The position numbers were made by a program, and so were the translations under genes. This document shows, piece after piece, positions 12,164 to 23,227 of a stretch of 64,000 nt of DNA. The DNA lies in the NCBI GenBank assembly GCA_036346355.1, contig CM070572.1, positions 4,161,001 through 4,225,000 on the forward strand, written 5' to 3'. The number at the start of each line of letters is the position of its first letter. Position 1 is the first letter of the stretch. Origin of the DNA: Rhipidocladum racemiflorum. Lineage: Eukaryota; Streptophyta; Magnoliopsida; Poales; Poaceae. The notes beneath the pieces were generated by a model. That model saw only the letters and a list, made by a program, of their open reading frames with translations, was not told where the DNA came from and did no database searches.

Positions 12164-12185
12164 TTTTTCCCCTCCTCCTTCCTTT
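12060..12185. repeat. Pyrimidine tract with (ctttc/cttt)n repeats
   Basis: About 125 bases are almost purely C and T, including about nine cttt units at 12131-12165. It precedes a GC-rich block (12190-12361) with two copies of a gctccgccgccgcaact segment about 35-50 bases apart. The lysine-rich open frames on the minus strand are artefacts of this tract. Confidence 0.85.
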
Positions 12186-12739
12186 CCTTTGGCTGAGCGC
12201 CTGGCTTGGCCTCCCCTCGGTTTCTCCTCTTGTGCGCCCTGGGACCGAGCTCCCCCCTCGGTCGCCCACCGCCACCGGCCCTCCGGCCGACCGTCGCCGG
12301 CCGGCACTGGCGCGAGCTCCGCCGCCGCAACTCCTCTCCTCTGCGGCGCAAGCTCCGCCGCCGCAACTGTTTGTAAGGAAGAAGTATTTTTGAAAATGTG
12401 CGGAATAATAGGCGTCAGTGCCGGTTGGCCACCCCAACCAGTACTGATGCCCCCTCAGCCCAGCCCGCCAAATGGGGGGTTGCCCTATGGAACATCAGTA
12501 CCGATTGGGGTTATGACCTGGTACTGATCTGGGAAATCAATACCGGTTAGTGTTATGAACCGGCACTGATTCCCCCTCATATAAATATAGGAAAGGCTCC
12601 GGACATCAGTCCAACCTCTCTTTTGTTCACCGCCTCCAACCCCCGGCCGCTCGACCCGTGCTCGCCGCTCGGCTCCCGCCCCCGCCCGGTGAGGTCCATG
12701 CCCACCGGCAGGCCGTCATCCTCCTTGCCTTCGACGACC

Positions 12740-14020
12740 CTGCTGTCCTCTGGTACGACCCTGCTATACTTATATTTGTGCTTGCTAGCTAGAAATGGAA
12801 CCTAGGGATGTAGTGCACTGACTCTTGACGGAAAGCAAAATGTTCATGTTTACATATGTATTCTTAATACACTCTCATGTCAAACTAAATGTTCATGTTT
12901 ACATCAGTAAGATTTAGAAATTTTGTCATGTTGAATTGTGATTTAAAAAAATGTAGGTATTATATAAATCTGATCTTTGAGCATTATTGCTATTTAGTTA
13001 TAGAGATGATTAATTTTGTCCCATGTAAAATCAATAGTACTTGCATTTTGGGGATGATGTTTGATTGATGATGCCATGCAGAGAGTGTATTAAGGTTGTT
13101 TGTGAAAATGCCTCAATACAGACCTATTCTTGTTGTTAATTTGAAATGCTTATAGACAAAGTTACTGCAATGGCATCAGGAATGCTTATAGATTGTTGTG
13201 GTAACATGTAATGTAAGAAAATGTATAAAAATACAATAGCTATTAGCTAATGGAACCTTGCCCATCTCATAATATAAGACGCCCATCTCATAATAAGTAG
13301 TCCATCTCATAATATAAGCGACACAATATCAACATACAATTCCTACAATTGCTGAAATAGGATTGGATAAAATAATGATTCTGACAGCAAACTATATCAA
13401 GGTTTTGATATGATTTCTCTATGATGATTTATACTCCATACAATAGCTCTGTGATGATTATTATTATTGAAATTTTCCCTATGATTTTTTTGTGCTTAAG
13501 AAAATGCTTGATGATGATATTAATTTACTCCTGTTAAGTGTGATAGTTGATATATCTTTTAGGCACTGATTCAAACTAAATGTAGAGGCACACAACTGAT
13601 ACATAAATTTCCCAAAATTTCATCTCACACAAAAGAACAAATTAATTAATTACCCATGAGTTGAACACTTTGGTACATCATCTTAATGAGGAACACACAC
13701 TTTCGATACTTGTAATCATCTGATATCACTGCCTAACAAGACTTGGAAACTATCATACTTAAATTTGTTTGGACTAAATCTAGCCTCGAGATGGCAGCGC
13801 CATGTGCATTTGCAACCGCCACCTGAGAGCAATCTGAATATCCTGTGATATTGTGACAAATTGGTGCTAGAAGGCTAAGCTATAGCAAGTAATCAATTGT
13901 TAATTAAACATGATAATTATGCCATATTTGCCCTGCTGAACTTATTTGGTTATTTGCTGGCTCTAAGCTTCGAGAGTTTTGAAAAGTGGCTTTGAGAAAC
14001 ATGATTTTTGTGAATTCAAT
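12740..14020. other. AT-rich interior of CACTA-B without coding
   Basis: Nothing coding was recognised. There are three short imperfect copies of a ccatctcataatataag segment at 13260-13320. Otherwise it is low-complexity AT-rich sequence, possibly an intron of the element's gene. Confidence 0.5.
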
Positions 14021-14035
14021 ATTTTGAATTCTGAG

Positions 14036-14275
14036 ATGTACATGTATATGCCAATCTTGTAGCAAATTTGAATTCTGACATGTACATGTATATGCCAATC
14101 TTGTGGCAAATTTGAATTATGACATGTACATGTATATGCCAATCTTATGGCAAATTTGAATTCTAAGATGTACATGTATATGCCAATCTTATGGCAAATT
14201 TGAATTCTGAGATGTACATGTATATGCCAATCTTATGGCAAATTTGAATTCTGATATGTATCATGTGAAATGTAA
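14036..14275. repeat. 44-bp tandem repeat array (about 5.5 units)
   Basis: Unit starts at 14036, 14080, 14124, 14168, 14212 and 14256 are exactly 44 bases apart. Each unit contains atgtacatgtatatgccaat and a gcaaatttgaatt segment. Only one to four substitutions separate neighbours. The array fades into a degenerate atgtgaaat/aagtatatgtgaaat repeat region up to about 14450. It lies within CACTA-B upstream of the ULP1-like exons. Confidence 0.92.
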
Positions 14276-14626
14276 TGTATATAATTTTGAAATGTACAAG
14301 TATATGTGAAATATAATGTATATGAATTTTGAAATATATAAGTATATGTGAAATGTGTAAGTATACTTGTTGATAGTATTACGGACATCTTCCTCTACCC
14401 CCTTTTCCCCATCGCCCTCCTCGTCGTCGCATAAGTATATGTGAAATATATAAGTATCATTCAACTTGGCACAATTCAATGGTCAAAATACTAGCCATCT
14501 TAACGTGTACCATCCGACCTATACAAACCTTGATAAAACATGCCTATGAAATATCCTTCAGGTTTCACGAGAGTTTCTTTAAATGCTCACACTTCAAATA
14601 TATAGGGCCTCTCAAAAGAAAGCTAG

Positions 14627-15810
14627 ATGTTTGACATACAATTTCAAAAAAAAAATCAGCATGACCCGGATCAGTCGACTCGGCACAATCCAATGGTCAA
14701 AATACTATCCATCTTAATGTGTATTATCCAACCTATACAAACCTTGAGAAAACATGACCATGGAATAATCCTTTGGGTCAATGATCTAAGTCTACTCGGA
14801 TCATACCCTTGTATCCATCTCAACTTTGGAACCTTCTGGAACAATGATTCGACCCATGGTCTAGGCCTAGAGTTTTTCGCCATCAAGTACAAGGAACAAG
14901 ATTTTTTACACGGCGATAGTGAATTTTATGTTGAATGGCGCGTGATGTACGAGATATACCAGACAGACGCCCTCGACGTGGCCATGTTGAGTTGCTAGAT
15001 TCTGTAAGTCTCTTATTTAATTGCGAAAATCCACCGTGCATGCCCTTGCACTATACTAACTTGCAAGCCTAACTAATTTCTTCTTATGTAGAATGGAGAT
15101 ACAAAGATGCAGAAGGGAGGACCTTTTCGACAGAGCCTTCCTTGACCCTATGGTTATCAATGAGATGACTATTACTAGCTTCCCTGTTGATACAGAGACC
15201 AACATATACAAGGGGCTAATGGGTCAAGGATACCAATCAAAGGTACTTCTACCCTACAACTTTGAGTGCGTGTTTTCGCACCACCTGTTCTAATCCTTTA
15301 TCATAACACGATCTTAGAACTAATTAGTTGCCTACGTTGACATATATATATATGTACAGCTTTCACTAGATTCTTCTCATTATCGAGCTAGATCATAGCA
15401 TGATCACAGTTATGGACTCGCGGAGGAAACCAGTTGAAAAGTACCAAAACTTGATCGACATTCTCAACCGGTATTCTTGTTCCTTTCATTATTGTGCTAG
15501 TTCTACTCAATTTGAAACAAATTCTAATCATGTTTAATTCGCAATCATGTGTGTAGTGCATTCGCCCGGTTCCGCGCTAAAATTGTCGGTGAATTCAAAA
15601 AGGAATTCGATATTACACTTGCTTCTCGAGTACGTATGCCATTATGCTAGCTTTTCAGTTAGTTAACTTCATTTCCATGCATCCATTTCACGCTTTCAGC
15701 TTTTTTTCACCACAGATCTTGCGTCAGCGGTCGGGCAACAATTTATGCGGCTACTATGTGTGCTAGTTTATGCACATCCAGACCGGAGGTGCTTGCCGCT
15801 TACAAGATTC
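14627..15810 (+). pseudogene. ULP1-like (peptidase C48) cysteine protease inside CACTA-B
   Basis: Several exon-like blocks match the ULP1-type protein commonly carried by grass DNA transposons. 14760-15000 gives EWRVMYEIYQTDALDVAML and then an in-frame stop. 15093-15290 gives FLDPMVINE and KVLLPYNFE. 15360-15470 gives LDHSMITVMDSRRKPVEKYQ, with the catalytic aspartate region (VMDS). 15560-15630 gives FARFRAKIVGEFKKEF. 15725-15765 gives GNNLCGYYVC, the catalytic cysteine block. The catalytic histidine block expected before LLIIELD is damaged (a stop replaces it near 15366). Blocks are joined by plausible introns (tatgtag|aatgg; tct|gtaagt). Such proteins cleave SUMO-like conjugates in hosts; their role in transposons is unknown. 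This copy has stops and is judged dead. Confidence 0.68.
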
Positions 15811-16381
15811 GTCGGATTTCTCGCATGTGCAAGTGAGAGCAAAACAAGAACAACTCATCGGCTGGATTTATGATGAGGTCGTAAATCCAGCAGGTGAGTT
15901 TCACGATCCAGTGACAAATAGGTGTGGCCCTTCGATAAAGACTGGTGAATAGTTGGAGTCGACATCTACGGCTACCAAGAGCGATACACGTAAATGGAGG
16001 GCCCCATGAACGATCTGTAATTAAAGTTGTAATGAATGTTATGTGAACTGTATATGTGTAGTTATATATATGCATGATTGATTATCAATTAATTGTGTAT
16101 GATTGACTATATGTGCTTTAATTAATTGTGACTTAACGCACACACAAATATATATGTAATATTAGACTTAACACACAAAAACACATATATAATATACATA
16201 CCTCACGCATATATACTATATATTAAATATTAAAGCTGGCTTGCTGTAGTCCTATCAGTACCGGTTGGTGGAACAGGCACTAATGCTCAATGGGCATCAG
16301 TCCCGGATGTCCTGTACCGGTTCAAAAACTGATATTGATGGCTGTTGTGAACCGGTACTGATGGCTAGATCTGTAGTAGTG

Positions 16382-16593
16382 TTGAGTCGCTCCTCGGCCT
16401 CCTTGAGCGCCTTCATCTCCACGCTAATCTGCTTCTGCGCCTCCAGCTCCGCCAACCGCTGCGGTGCCTCAACCGCCTCGATAGCTGCCCTCGCCTTGGC
16501 CTTCTCCTGCTCAATGAGCGCCATGGCTAACTCCTCCTTCAGCTCCGACTCCTGCGTGCGCTCCTCCATCTTCCAACGTTGCAGCTCCATCGC
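16382..16593 (-). pseudogene. USP-kinase copy 2, exon 7 fragment
   Basis: The minus strand reads the coiled-coil start of kinase exon 7 (AMELQRWKMEER; AELEAQKQISVEMKALKEAEE) with the acceptor GCAG|GCGATGG at 16593/16594. It stops where the CACTA-B terminus begins, so the whole kinase domain of this copy is missing. At the codon where copy 1 has TAG, this copy has CAG. The remaining exons are 22.8 kb away at 39538-41035 because the Tat gypsy element sits in the intron between exons 6 and 7. Confidence 0.9.
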
Positions 16594-16605
16594 CTGCATG
16601 CATCC

Positions 16606-17174
16606 TGACGAGTACCAGTACCATGGGTACCCCCAGCGGCCCAAAAAGATGCACGGGCCGACCCAGGCCAGTCGAGGCCCAAAGTCACGACCGCCGGGCA
16701 AAGACCGAAACCGCGACCAGGTCTCCGATATCCCAGAGAAGCGACGGCATTTATTGCGTATCGGGCGCATTAAATGCCAGCCATAATAACGATGACGTAG
16801 CGGCACAAGTTCCCGACCTTCGCATTCATTGCGAGCGACGCAGCGACTACGGCGACCTGCAGCAGGGCAGGGGGAGTCGGCGGCCAGTCCCATCAACCCG
16901 CCACTTTCGGGCGACCGAGAGCACAGTCTTTTCCTCTTTTTTTTAACCAACAGTGTAACCTTCCTCCTCGCCTATATAAAGGGGGGAGGGGCGAGCATGT
17001 AAAGGGGGACGAACGATCAAGAATCAATACAATCCACCTCACACGAACTGGAGTAGGGACGTTCTGCCCGAACCAGTATAAACACCAGGCCTCTTGGGTC
17101 GACCATTCGGGGAGAGGGAGCGCGCGACCCCCTCCGACCATAAATTCGCATTGCCGGTGCACGAAACACCGACA
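16606..17174 (+). repeat. Tat gypsy 5' LTR (569 bp)
   Basis: It begins tgacgagtacc right after catcc and ends gaaacaccgaca before the primer-binding site. A TATA box (tatataaa) lies at 16973-16980, with the presumed transcript start just downstream. It aligns over its whole length with 38891-39453; the right four fifths differ by few substitutions, while the first 100 bases differ by many small indels. Confidence 0.95.
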
Positions 17175-17195
17175 GTTGGCGCGCCAGGTAGGGGG
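17175..17195 (+). promoter_or_regulatory. Tat gypsy primer-binding site
   Basis: The sequence ttggcgcgccaggtaggg follows the LTR end by one base. This is the typical position and form of a tRNA 3'-end complement in grass gypsy elements. The tRNA was not identified with certainty. Confidence 0.7.
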
Positions 17196-17250
17196 ATCTC
17201 GCGCGTCTTCATCGACATCCTCATCTTCGGATTCCCATCTCCTTCCCCGA

Positions 17251-19307
17251 TGGCTTTTTTCGCCCGCAACGACTCGCCGGCGTCGAGGGGCTGGATCCGC
17301 TTCGGAGCCCTCGACTTCATCGTCACCACGGCAGGGGAGCTTGTCCTCGTCCCCGCCACCCTCCGAGACCGGGCGCCCTCCACAAGTTTAGATGTGGTCG
17401 CCGACGTTCTCGGCAACCTCCGCCTCGAGACCCCGCTACGGGCCCCCTCGGCGGCCTCGTCGTGCGACGGCACCGTCTTCGGCAACACCACGCGCGACTC
17501 GCCACGAGCAAGGATCTCGCCCTCCGCGAGTTCCCGGCTCGTGGCCATGGCTGGCTACGCGCCTACCTCCCTCCACGACCTGCTGGGGGACTCCTCCAGC
17601 CACGGCTCCAGCTCCGACAGGGAGCACCCCCCGCGCCGGATGAACTCTCGAGAGTGCAACATGACGGGTGCGGCGGAACCGTCCTCCACCCCCGCTACCC
17701 TCGGGACCCTCCTCCCGCGCGACGAAGCGCGGCGGGAGGAATCCCAACGGGAAGACGACGCGCGCCACCAGCAACGCCTCGCCGACCTCCATCAGCGGCG
17801 CGAGGAGCTAGAGGCCCGAAAGGCCGAGCTCGACAAGCTTCAGGCCGAGCTGGAGCGCCGTCAACCTAACCCACCACTCGCCTCGCGCAGCGCGCTTCAC
17901 AAGACGTCAGTGCATCGGCGATTGGCTGAGGAGACGAACGACCTTCCGTTCTTCCCCCACGCCAACCAGAACATCGCTGCAGCGGCAATGCTGCTCGCTG
18001 ATCGCTCGAGCCAGCGGGCGAAGCCAAGGCTACCTACCGTAACCTCCGGCTAGTAGAACGCGTCTTTGTCATCCAAAGACGCCCAAGGCTCCGGCTCCCG
18101 ACGGTCAGGCGCCACCTCGGGCCGCCTGGGCCACTCCCCCTCACAGGGTCAACAGAGCCCAGCCAAGACGGCCCCGCTGCACGAGCTCCCCCAGGCATCA
18201 TACACCCCGGTGCGCCACCGCCTGGGGGACAAGTATGATCTTCGCGCCCGGAGAGCTGTCGATGCGGCGGCACCCTCGCAGGTCGCCGATAGCGGACCGC
18301 GCGAGCACCGTGACCAGGGTCCTAATGGCCCCGGGCCACGGGCGTTCTGCGCCCGTCATAACGCTAGCTTCCCGACCAGGTTCCGGGCCCCGACTAACAT
18401 AGCCAAATACACAGGGGCCACCAACCCCAGTGTCTGGCTAGAAGACTACCGGCTCGCCTGCCGAGCGGGGGGAGCGACGGACGACTCCTTCATCATCCAG
18501 TATCTCCCCATCTACCTTGCGGACTCAGCTCGAGCCTGGCTCGAGTACCTGCCCGCAGACACCATCGGCAGCTGGGCCGACCTGACGAACCTTTTCGTCG
18601 GGAACTTCCAGGGCACATACAAACGCCCTGGCAACTCCTGGGACCTGAAGAGCTGCAAGCAGCAGCCGGGGGAAACCCTCCGGGACTACATCTGCCGCTT
18701 CTCCCAGCAGTGCAACGAGCTCCCCGACATCCGTGACGCCGACATCGTCGGGGCGTTCATCTACGGCACCACGTGCGAGGCCCTGGTCCACAAGTTGGGC
18801 TATGCGAAACCCTGGACCACCAAGGAGCTCCTCGACATCGCCACCAATCACGCCTCCGGCGAGGAGGCCGTGGGGGCCATCTTCGAAAGGAAGACGGCCC
18901 ACAAAACAGCCAGCCTCGAGGCCAGCGCCCCTTCCGATCGTTCTGACAAAAGGAAGCGGAAGGGGAAGCAGGGCCGCGAAGGCCGAATGGTCGCCGCTGC
19001 CGACCGACCTGCCAAACAGCAGGCCCGGCAGACGCCCGACCGATTCGAGAAACTGATGGATAGTCCGTGCTCGAACCACGACTATCCCGTCAAACACAAG
19101 TATCGGGACTGCGAAGTCTTGAAGCGGTTTCTCTCCGGAAACCCCACGACATCGCGGGGTAAGGGGAAAAAGCGCGACCCGGCACCCGACGCCGGAGCGA
19201 AGGGCGATGAGCCAGCCGACGAGTTCCCACAACTCGACGGTTGCCTCATGATCTTCGGAGGGGCAGAGTGCTACGCCGACAAGCGACGGCTGAAACTCGC
19301 CCACTGA
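17251..19307 (+). pseudogene. Tat gypsy gag (double in-frame stop)
   Basis: One frame runs from the ATG at 17251 to 19307, except for two consecutive TAG codons at 18051-18056. The N-terminal part is charged, with a helical EELEARKAELDKLQAELERR stretch (about 17800-17860) that looks like a coiled coil. The C-terminal part carries the retrotransposon gag core (AKYTGATNPSVWLEDYRLAC; SARAWLEYLP; PGETLRDYICRFSQQCNELP) and a cysteine/histidine segment (CSNHDYPVKHKYRDC) near 19070-19110. It would form the virus-like particle. The stops would truncate it unless they are sequencing errors. Confidence 0.88.
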
Positions 19308-19416
19308 GAGGTCCACACGGCGACCCCCGCCGTGCCCTCCTACTTAAGGTGGTCGGAGTGCCCGATCGCCTTCGATCGGACACCCGGGACGCTACCCGCT
19401 CGTCGTCGACCCCATC

Positions 19417-19698
19417 GTGGGGACGAAGCGCCTGACCAAGGTGCTCATGGACGGCGGCAGCAGTCTCAACATCATGTATGTTGAGACCTTGGATGCCTTG
19501 GGGGTCCCTCGCTCCGCCCTCCGGCCGAGCAAGGCGCCTTTCCACGGCGTCGTACCAGGCCAACAGGCCTACCCCCTCGGGCAGGTCGGCTTGCCCGTCA
19601 CCTTTGGGAGCCCGGACAACTTCCGCACCGAGAGCCTCACTTTCGAGGTTGTGGACTTTCCCGGCTCCTACCACGCTATCCTGGGACGACCATGCTAC
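19417..19698 (+). pseudogene. Tat gypsy protease, cut by CACTA-A
   Basis: The aspartic protease active site VLMDGGSSLNIM (DGGS form) is at about 19438-19475, followed by the flap and the ILGRPCY motif. At the last codons the CACTA-A element begins (19699), and the frame resumes at 32436 with AKFMAVPNYTYLKLKMPGP. The insertion separates the protease from the reverse transcriptase by 12.7 kb. Confidence 0.88.
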
Positions 19699-19713
19699 CA
19701 CTACAAGAAAAGT
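19699..19713 (+). repeat. CACTA-A left terminal inverted repeat
   Basis: cactacaagaaaagt is the exact reverse complement of 32418-32432. Confidence 0.95.
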
Positions 19714-20290
19714 GATTTTTAATGACGGTCCGAACTCGTCATCATTAGTCCTGAAATTGTCATTGTAGGTTTTTTATGACGACTTTATGACAAAATTCTA
19801 TTTGTCATAGAAAGTGTGTCATAGAAAGTTTTCAATGACGAATTGCTTATTTTCGTCATAACAAGTCAACTGTTCTGTGACGAATTATATTTCCGTCATT
19901 GAAGAGTTCAATTTTATGACGAATATATACGTCATTAATTGTACCAAAAAAGTCATATATTTTTGTCATTGATTACCCTGGTGCCACGTAATCAGCCTAG
20001 GTGTGTGGGGACGTGGCACTACTTGTGACGCAAATGTTTCGTCACAGATGAGTGCCACGTGGACATGCATTTTTGTCATGGAACAGTCCAATGCCACGTC
20101 AGCAGCCAGGGTGTGGGGTGACGTGGCACATCCTGTGACGCTAATGTTTCATCACTGAAGATTGTCACGTGTACATGAATTTCCGTCACGAAAGTAACAT
20201 CTCTCATTTTCCATGATGAATAATTTCGTAATAGATAAATGTAGAACCGCATGAATTTTCGTCATTTAACACCTATGTCAGCCCAAATAT
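19714..20290. promoter_or_regulatory. CACTA-A left subterminal repeat region
   Basis: Short motifs of the form gtcat, atgacg and tgtgacg recur about every 20-50 bases in both orientations. Two related segments with the gtgccacgt...gtggggacgtggcac pattern lie at 19980-20020 and 20090-20130. Such arrays bind the element's own proteins in En/Spm. No coding was seen. Confidence 0.7.
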
Positions 20291-21989
20291 GATTCATTTT
20301 ACAACCACAACACAAATTTCATCCACAAAGACACAATATTTTCAGAGCCGAAACAATACATTTCACAAAGTAGCACAAAATATCCACAGATGCATTAAGA
20401 GTCATAGATCAGTGTTCACAAGATTTAAACCACAACTTCAAGCTAGTACCATTTATCTAGGTAACCAACCATGCCAAAATAAGTATCCTTGTCTAAATAG
20501 ACCCACATGTTACTAGTGAGCAGATTCACAAACTCACAAGTTGGCTTGACCAGGCCATTCGCATGAGACGGCAAATAATTGCATCATTCTCCTCTTGCCT
20601 CTTCTTTATATCCTCCATTTCCTTTTGGGTTACGATCGGTGCATCATCGATGCTTGAGCTTTTTCTTCAAGTCTTCTACTTCTTCTTTGTTGTTGCTCAA
20701 CAGTCTCTCGGTTCAGCGGCTCCTCGTCTCTCCTCCTCAAGCTGTTCCTCAAGAGCTTGTTCTTTGGAGCCCTTTGTAGAGTTTGTAGCGGTTGAATGTA
20801 ATCCAACATTCTTCAGAATTTGCTTGTGGCGCTGTTTTGAGATAGAACCTTGTCAACAATCTCAAGACTAGACATTGTTGCACTGACCCTCTACATCGAG
20901 GCTCCATCATAGCTTCCATCTCACCCTAATATAAAGGACATAAATGAATCAATACAGAAATGGGGAAAATAAGGCATATACATATGAAATTTTCATCCTA
21001 GTCATGCAAGATACAGTATGAGAAAACATGATGCCTTATGCCAATACGAGCCTTTTCATGTACATATGATAATTAATTAGTTTATATATCAAATGGCTAA
21101 TGACTATGAAAGTACGCGGATTTAATTGAGCACAACCTGGCTTTAACAGATAATTAGTCATGCAGCCACACTAGTTAGGACACATTTCCTCTATGGTTGT
21201 TTACCAGGTTAGAATTGAAACGCTAATTCATGATGTAATATGTAGTAAATCAACATAACTAATGCGAGGTTATTTTTTTGTTTGGTAATGCATGAGCATG
21301 AAGCTCTTGGGTTTTGTCAAGCTGTGAATTACGAAATCTTTGAGAGAATACAACCTAATTCACACATTTGACTCCACAAGTTTACAAAGATTACAACCTA
21401 ATTCACATGGACAACTAAACACAACTGTAGCATGGTCATATTTGTTGTGTCTAAGCAAGCACAACATAGTGCATTTATTTGTTTGAATAACTATCATTGA
21501 TCTTTCAAAGTATGTAAAAGAAACAAAAATAATCATCATATGAACACATTCATGTGTTTGCCCAGTCAGTGATAATGGAAATGTAGGGTCTTACAAGCTG
21601 CGCGTTACAAGGTTCAACGAGTCCCTTCTTCTTCTTTGTTGTGGCACTCCTTAAACAAGTCCACAAAGATCGAATCATGATCCTTGTTTCTCTCTTTCTA
21701 CAATTGGAAGAAGAAACATAATGAGATGTATCAAGTAGAAAAGTTTTTCCTAGCTACATATGGCTTTTTTATAGGCGGGGCTTCAACTCAATAAGAGCAT
21801 ATATAATCCTCTACTTGGTTATCAAGTAACAAGTGATGTTTGTGTAATTCCTATATTCATTTTGTGGATCCAAAATGAATAATGACACAACAAACAAGAT
21901 TTACTGTGAGCATGGCGTGTGCAATGTAGGCTGCGAGACCACGTGGCTTTGATGGAATTTGACTTTGCACGATTTTGCTTGTTCTTTTC
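20291..21989. other. CACTA-A sequence 3' of the TNPA-like gene
   Basis: AT-rich sequence. A minus-strand helical segment around 20640-20700 (complement of the cttgagctttttcttcaagtc region) may be a last TNPA exon encoding a coiled coil, but I could not confirm it. Nothing else was recognised. Confidence 0.4.
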
Positions 21990-23191
21990 AGATATTTCCT
22001 ACAGCAGACGGTTAAGTTAGTCACATACATGAATGGAATATGAATAGAACCATATGTTCATAGACCGTACCTTGCTTTTCGGTCGACCACTACGGGCGAG
22101 TTTTCTCCTCCTCGCATCTGTCATGGTAGTTCTTGGACTCGTCGCACTAATTTCGTTTCTTGGGATACCATTGAAATACCGTTTCTTCAGCAAATACCTA
22201 GATTGCCGCACCCCACCCTTCAAAATGTCCGCACATGCATCCTTGGTTGTCCTATCACTAGTGTCCAAGGCCAGCCTTGTCTATTAAGTTGAATGAATCA
22301 CATTAATTAATTAATTATGCAATATAATGTGGAAGAAGAGTAATTGTTCGTGGCCAAGAATGAAATTACTTACAGACAATTTCCCCATGAAATTATCCAA
22401 ATGAGTCGTGTTGTTCTTGTACTCTTTCCAGCTAGTGAGGATAGGTACATTATGCCTGATTTGAACGCCAGCCTCTGATGCAAACTTTGCAGCTTCTAAC
22501 GGCTTATGTGGCCTTCGCATCCCCTCGGCAAATTGGATTGGCAACCTTTTTCCCATAGTTCTAGTCATCTTCTCAAGCATTTTCCCCATTGTTGATGCCC
22601 TCTTTCCTCTTTTAGAAGTATTTGGGTTATCTCACAACAGACATTGAATAGATTAGTAAGCGGCTAAATGTATGTAACACGTTACAACAATCTGAAATTT
22701 TGTTCTCTGACACAATTGTAATGAAGATGAAAAGAATAATGCCCAAAAATAACTTGCCTTCCTCATCTTGTTGTTGGTCTGCATCATCTTCTGGATGCAC
22801 GTTTGCATCATCTCCCGGATAGGACCAATCTGTGGCCAGGACTAGTAGGTTCGACAATGGGTTCTTGGTCTTCTGCGAATTTGAGCCTCATGGACCACTT
22901 GCTCGGATGATTCAGTGGTTGTATCTTCTTGAAGTGTAGGTAAGGGCACTGATTTTGTGGACCTTGTTGTGACTCTAGTGGGTTCCTCTTCTGGTGTAGT
23001 TGCTCTCACTCTCTTTGATGCTCTTGTACCACCTGGAGGCATGTCACCGGTCTTCCTTTTACGGGCCTTTTAGCTGGTCTTTTAACGCACCTTTTATAAT
23101 ACTATAGCAGAAAAAAAACATCAGTGTAAATATGTGTACAAAATGAAATAGGCACCACATGAAGAATTAAATAAACGAAGCAAACCAAAAG

Positions 23192-23227
<36 letters not shown>

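Larger units (their letters stand above)
8922..12361. mobile_element. Unassigned LTR-retrotransposon-like insertion in the lipase fragment
   Basis: Homology to the intact lipase locus stops abruptly at 8921 inside an exon, and new sequence opens with tgtggcgacccgc, a TG start typical of grass LTRs. The interior has no coding region. Segments such as the gtgagtacaaaaggtactcagcaa block (10749-10772) resemble gypsy LTR sequence, but I cannot name the family. It is split by the Angela-like solo LTR at 9311-10674. The right boundary is inferred from a return to lipase-like sequence at about 12362. No target-site duplication was found, and about 380 bases of the lipase locus are absent across the insertion. 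Confidence 0.5.
12384..16381 (+). mobile_element. CACTA-B: 5'-truncated CACTA-type transposon at the duplication junction
   Basis: The right end reads gatctgtagtagtg, whose complement is CACTACTACAGATC, a CACTA-type terminus. Subterminal motifs of the accggtactgat type occur in both orientations near the right end (16255-16365) and near the left (12412-12570), as is usual for grass CACTA elements. No matching left terminus is visible; left homology simply ends next to lipase-like sequence at 12383. Right of the terminus, kinase exon 7 resumes at 16382. Interior: a GC-rich possible leader (12600-12740), AT-rich sequence, the 44-bp array, and a ULP1-like pseudogene. No transposase was recognised, so it is non-autonomous. 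Confidence 0.7.

Noticed and set aside
12057..12437. Lysine/arginine-rich minus-strand open frames of 81-126 codons
   Set aside because: They are the translation of the pyrimidine tract and adjacent GC-rich repeats, with no motif and three overlapping frames open at once.
14036..14275. CRISPR-like array
   Set aside because: The 44-bp units are contiguous with no spacers and lie in a plant transposon.
23197..23224. AT repeat as a matrix attachment or origin element
   Set aside because: A simple microsatellite in an intron is the sufficient explanation.
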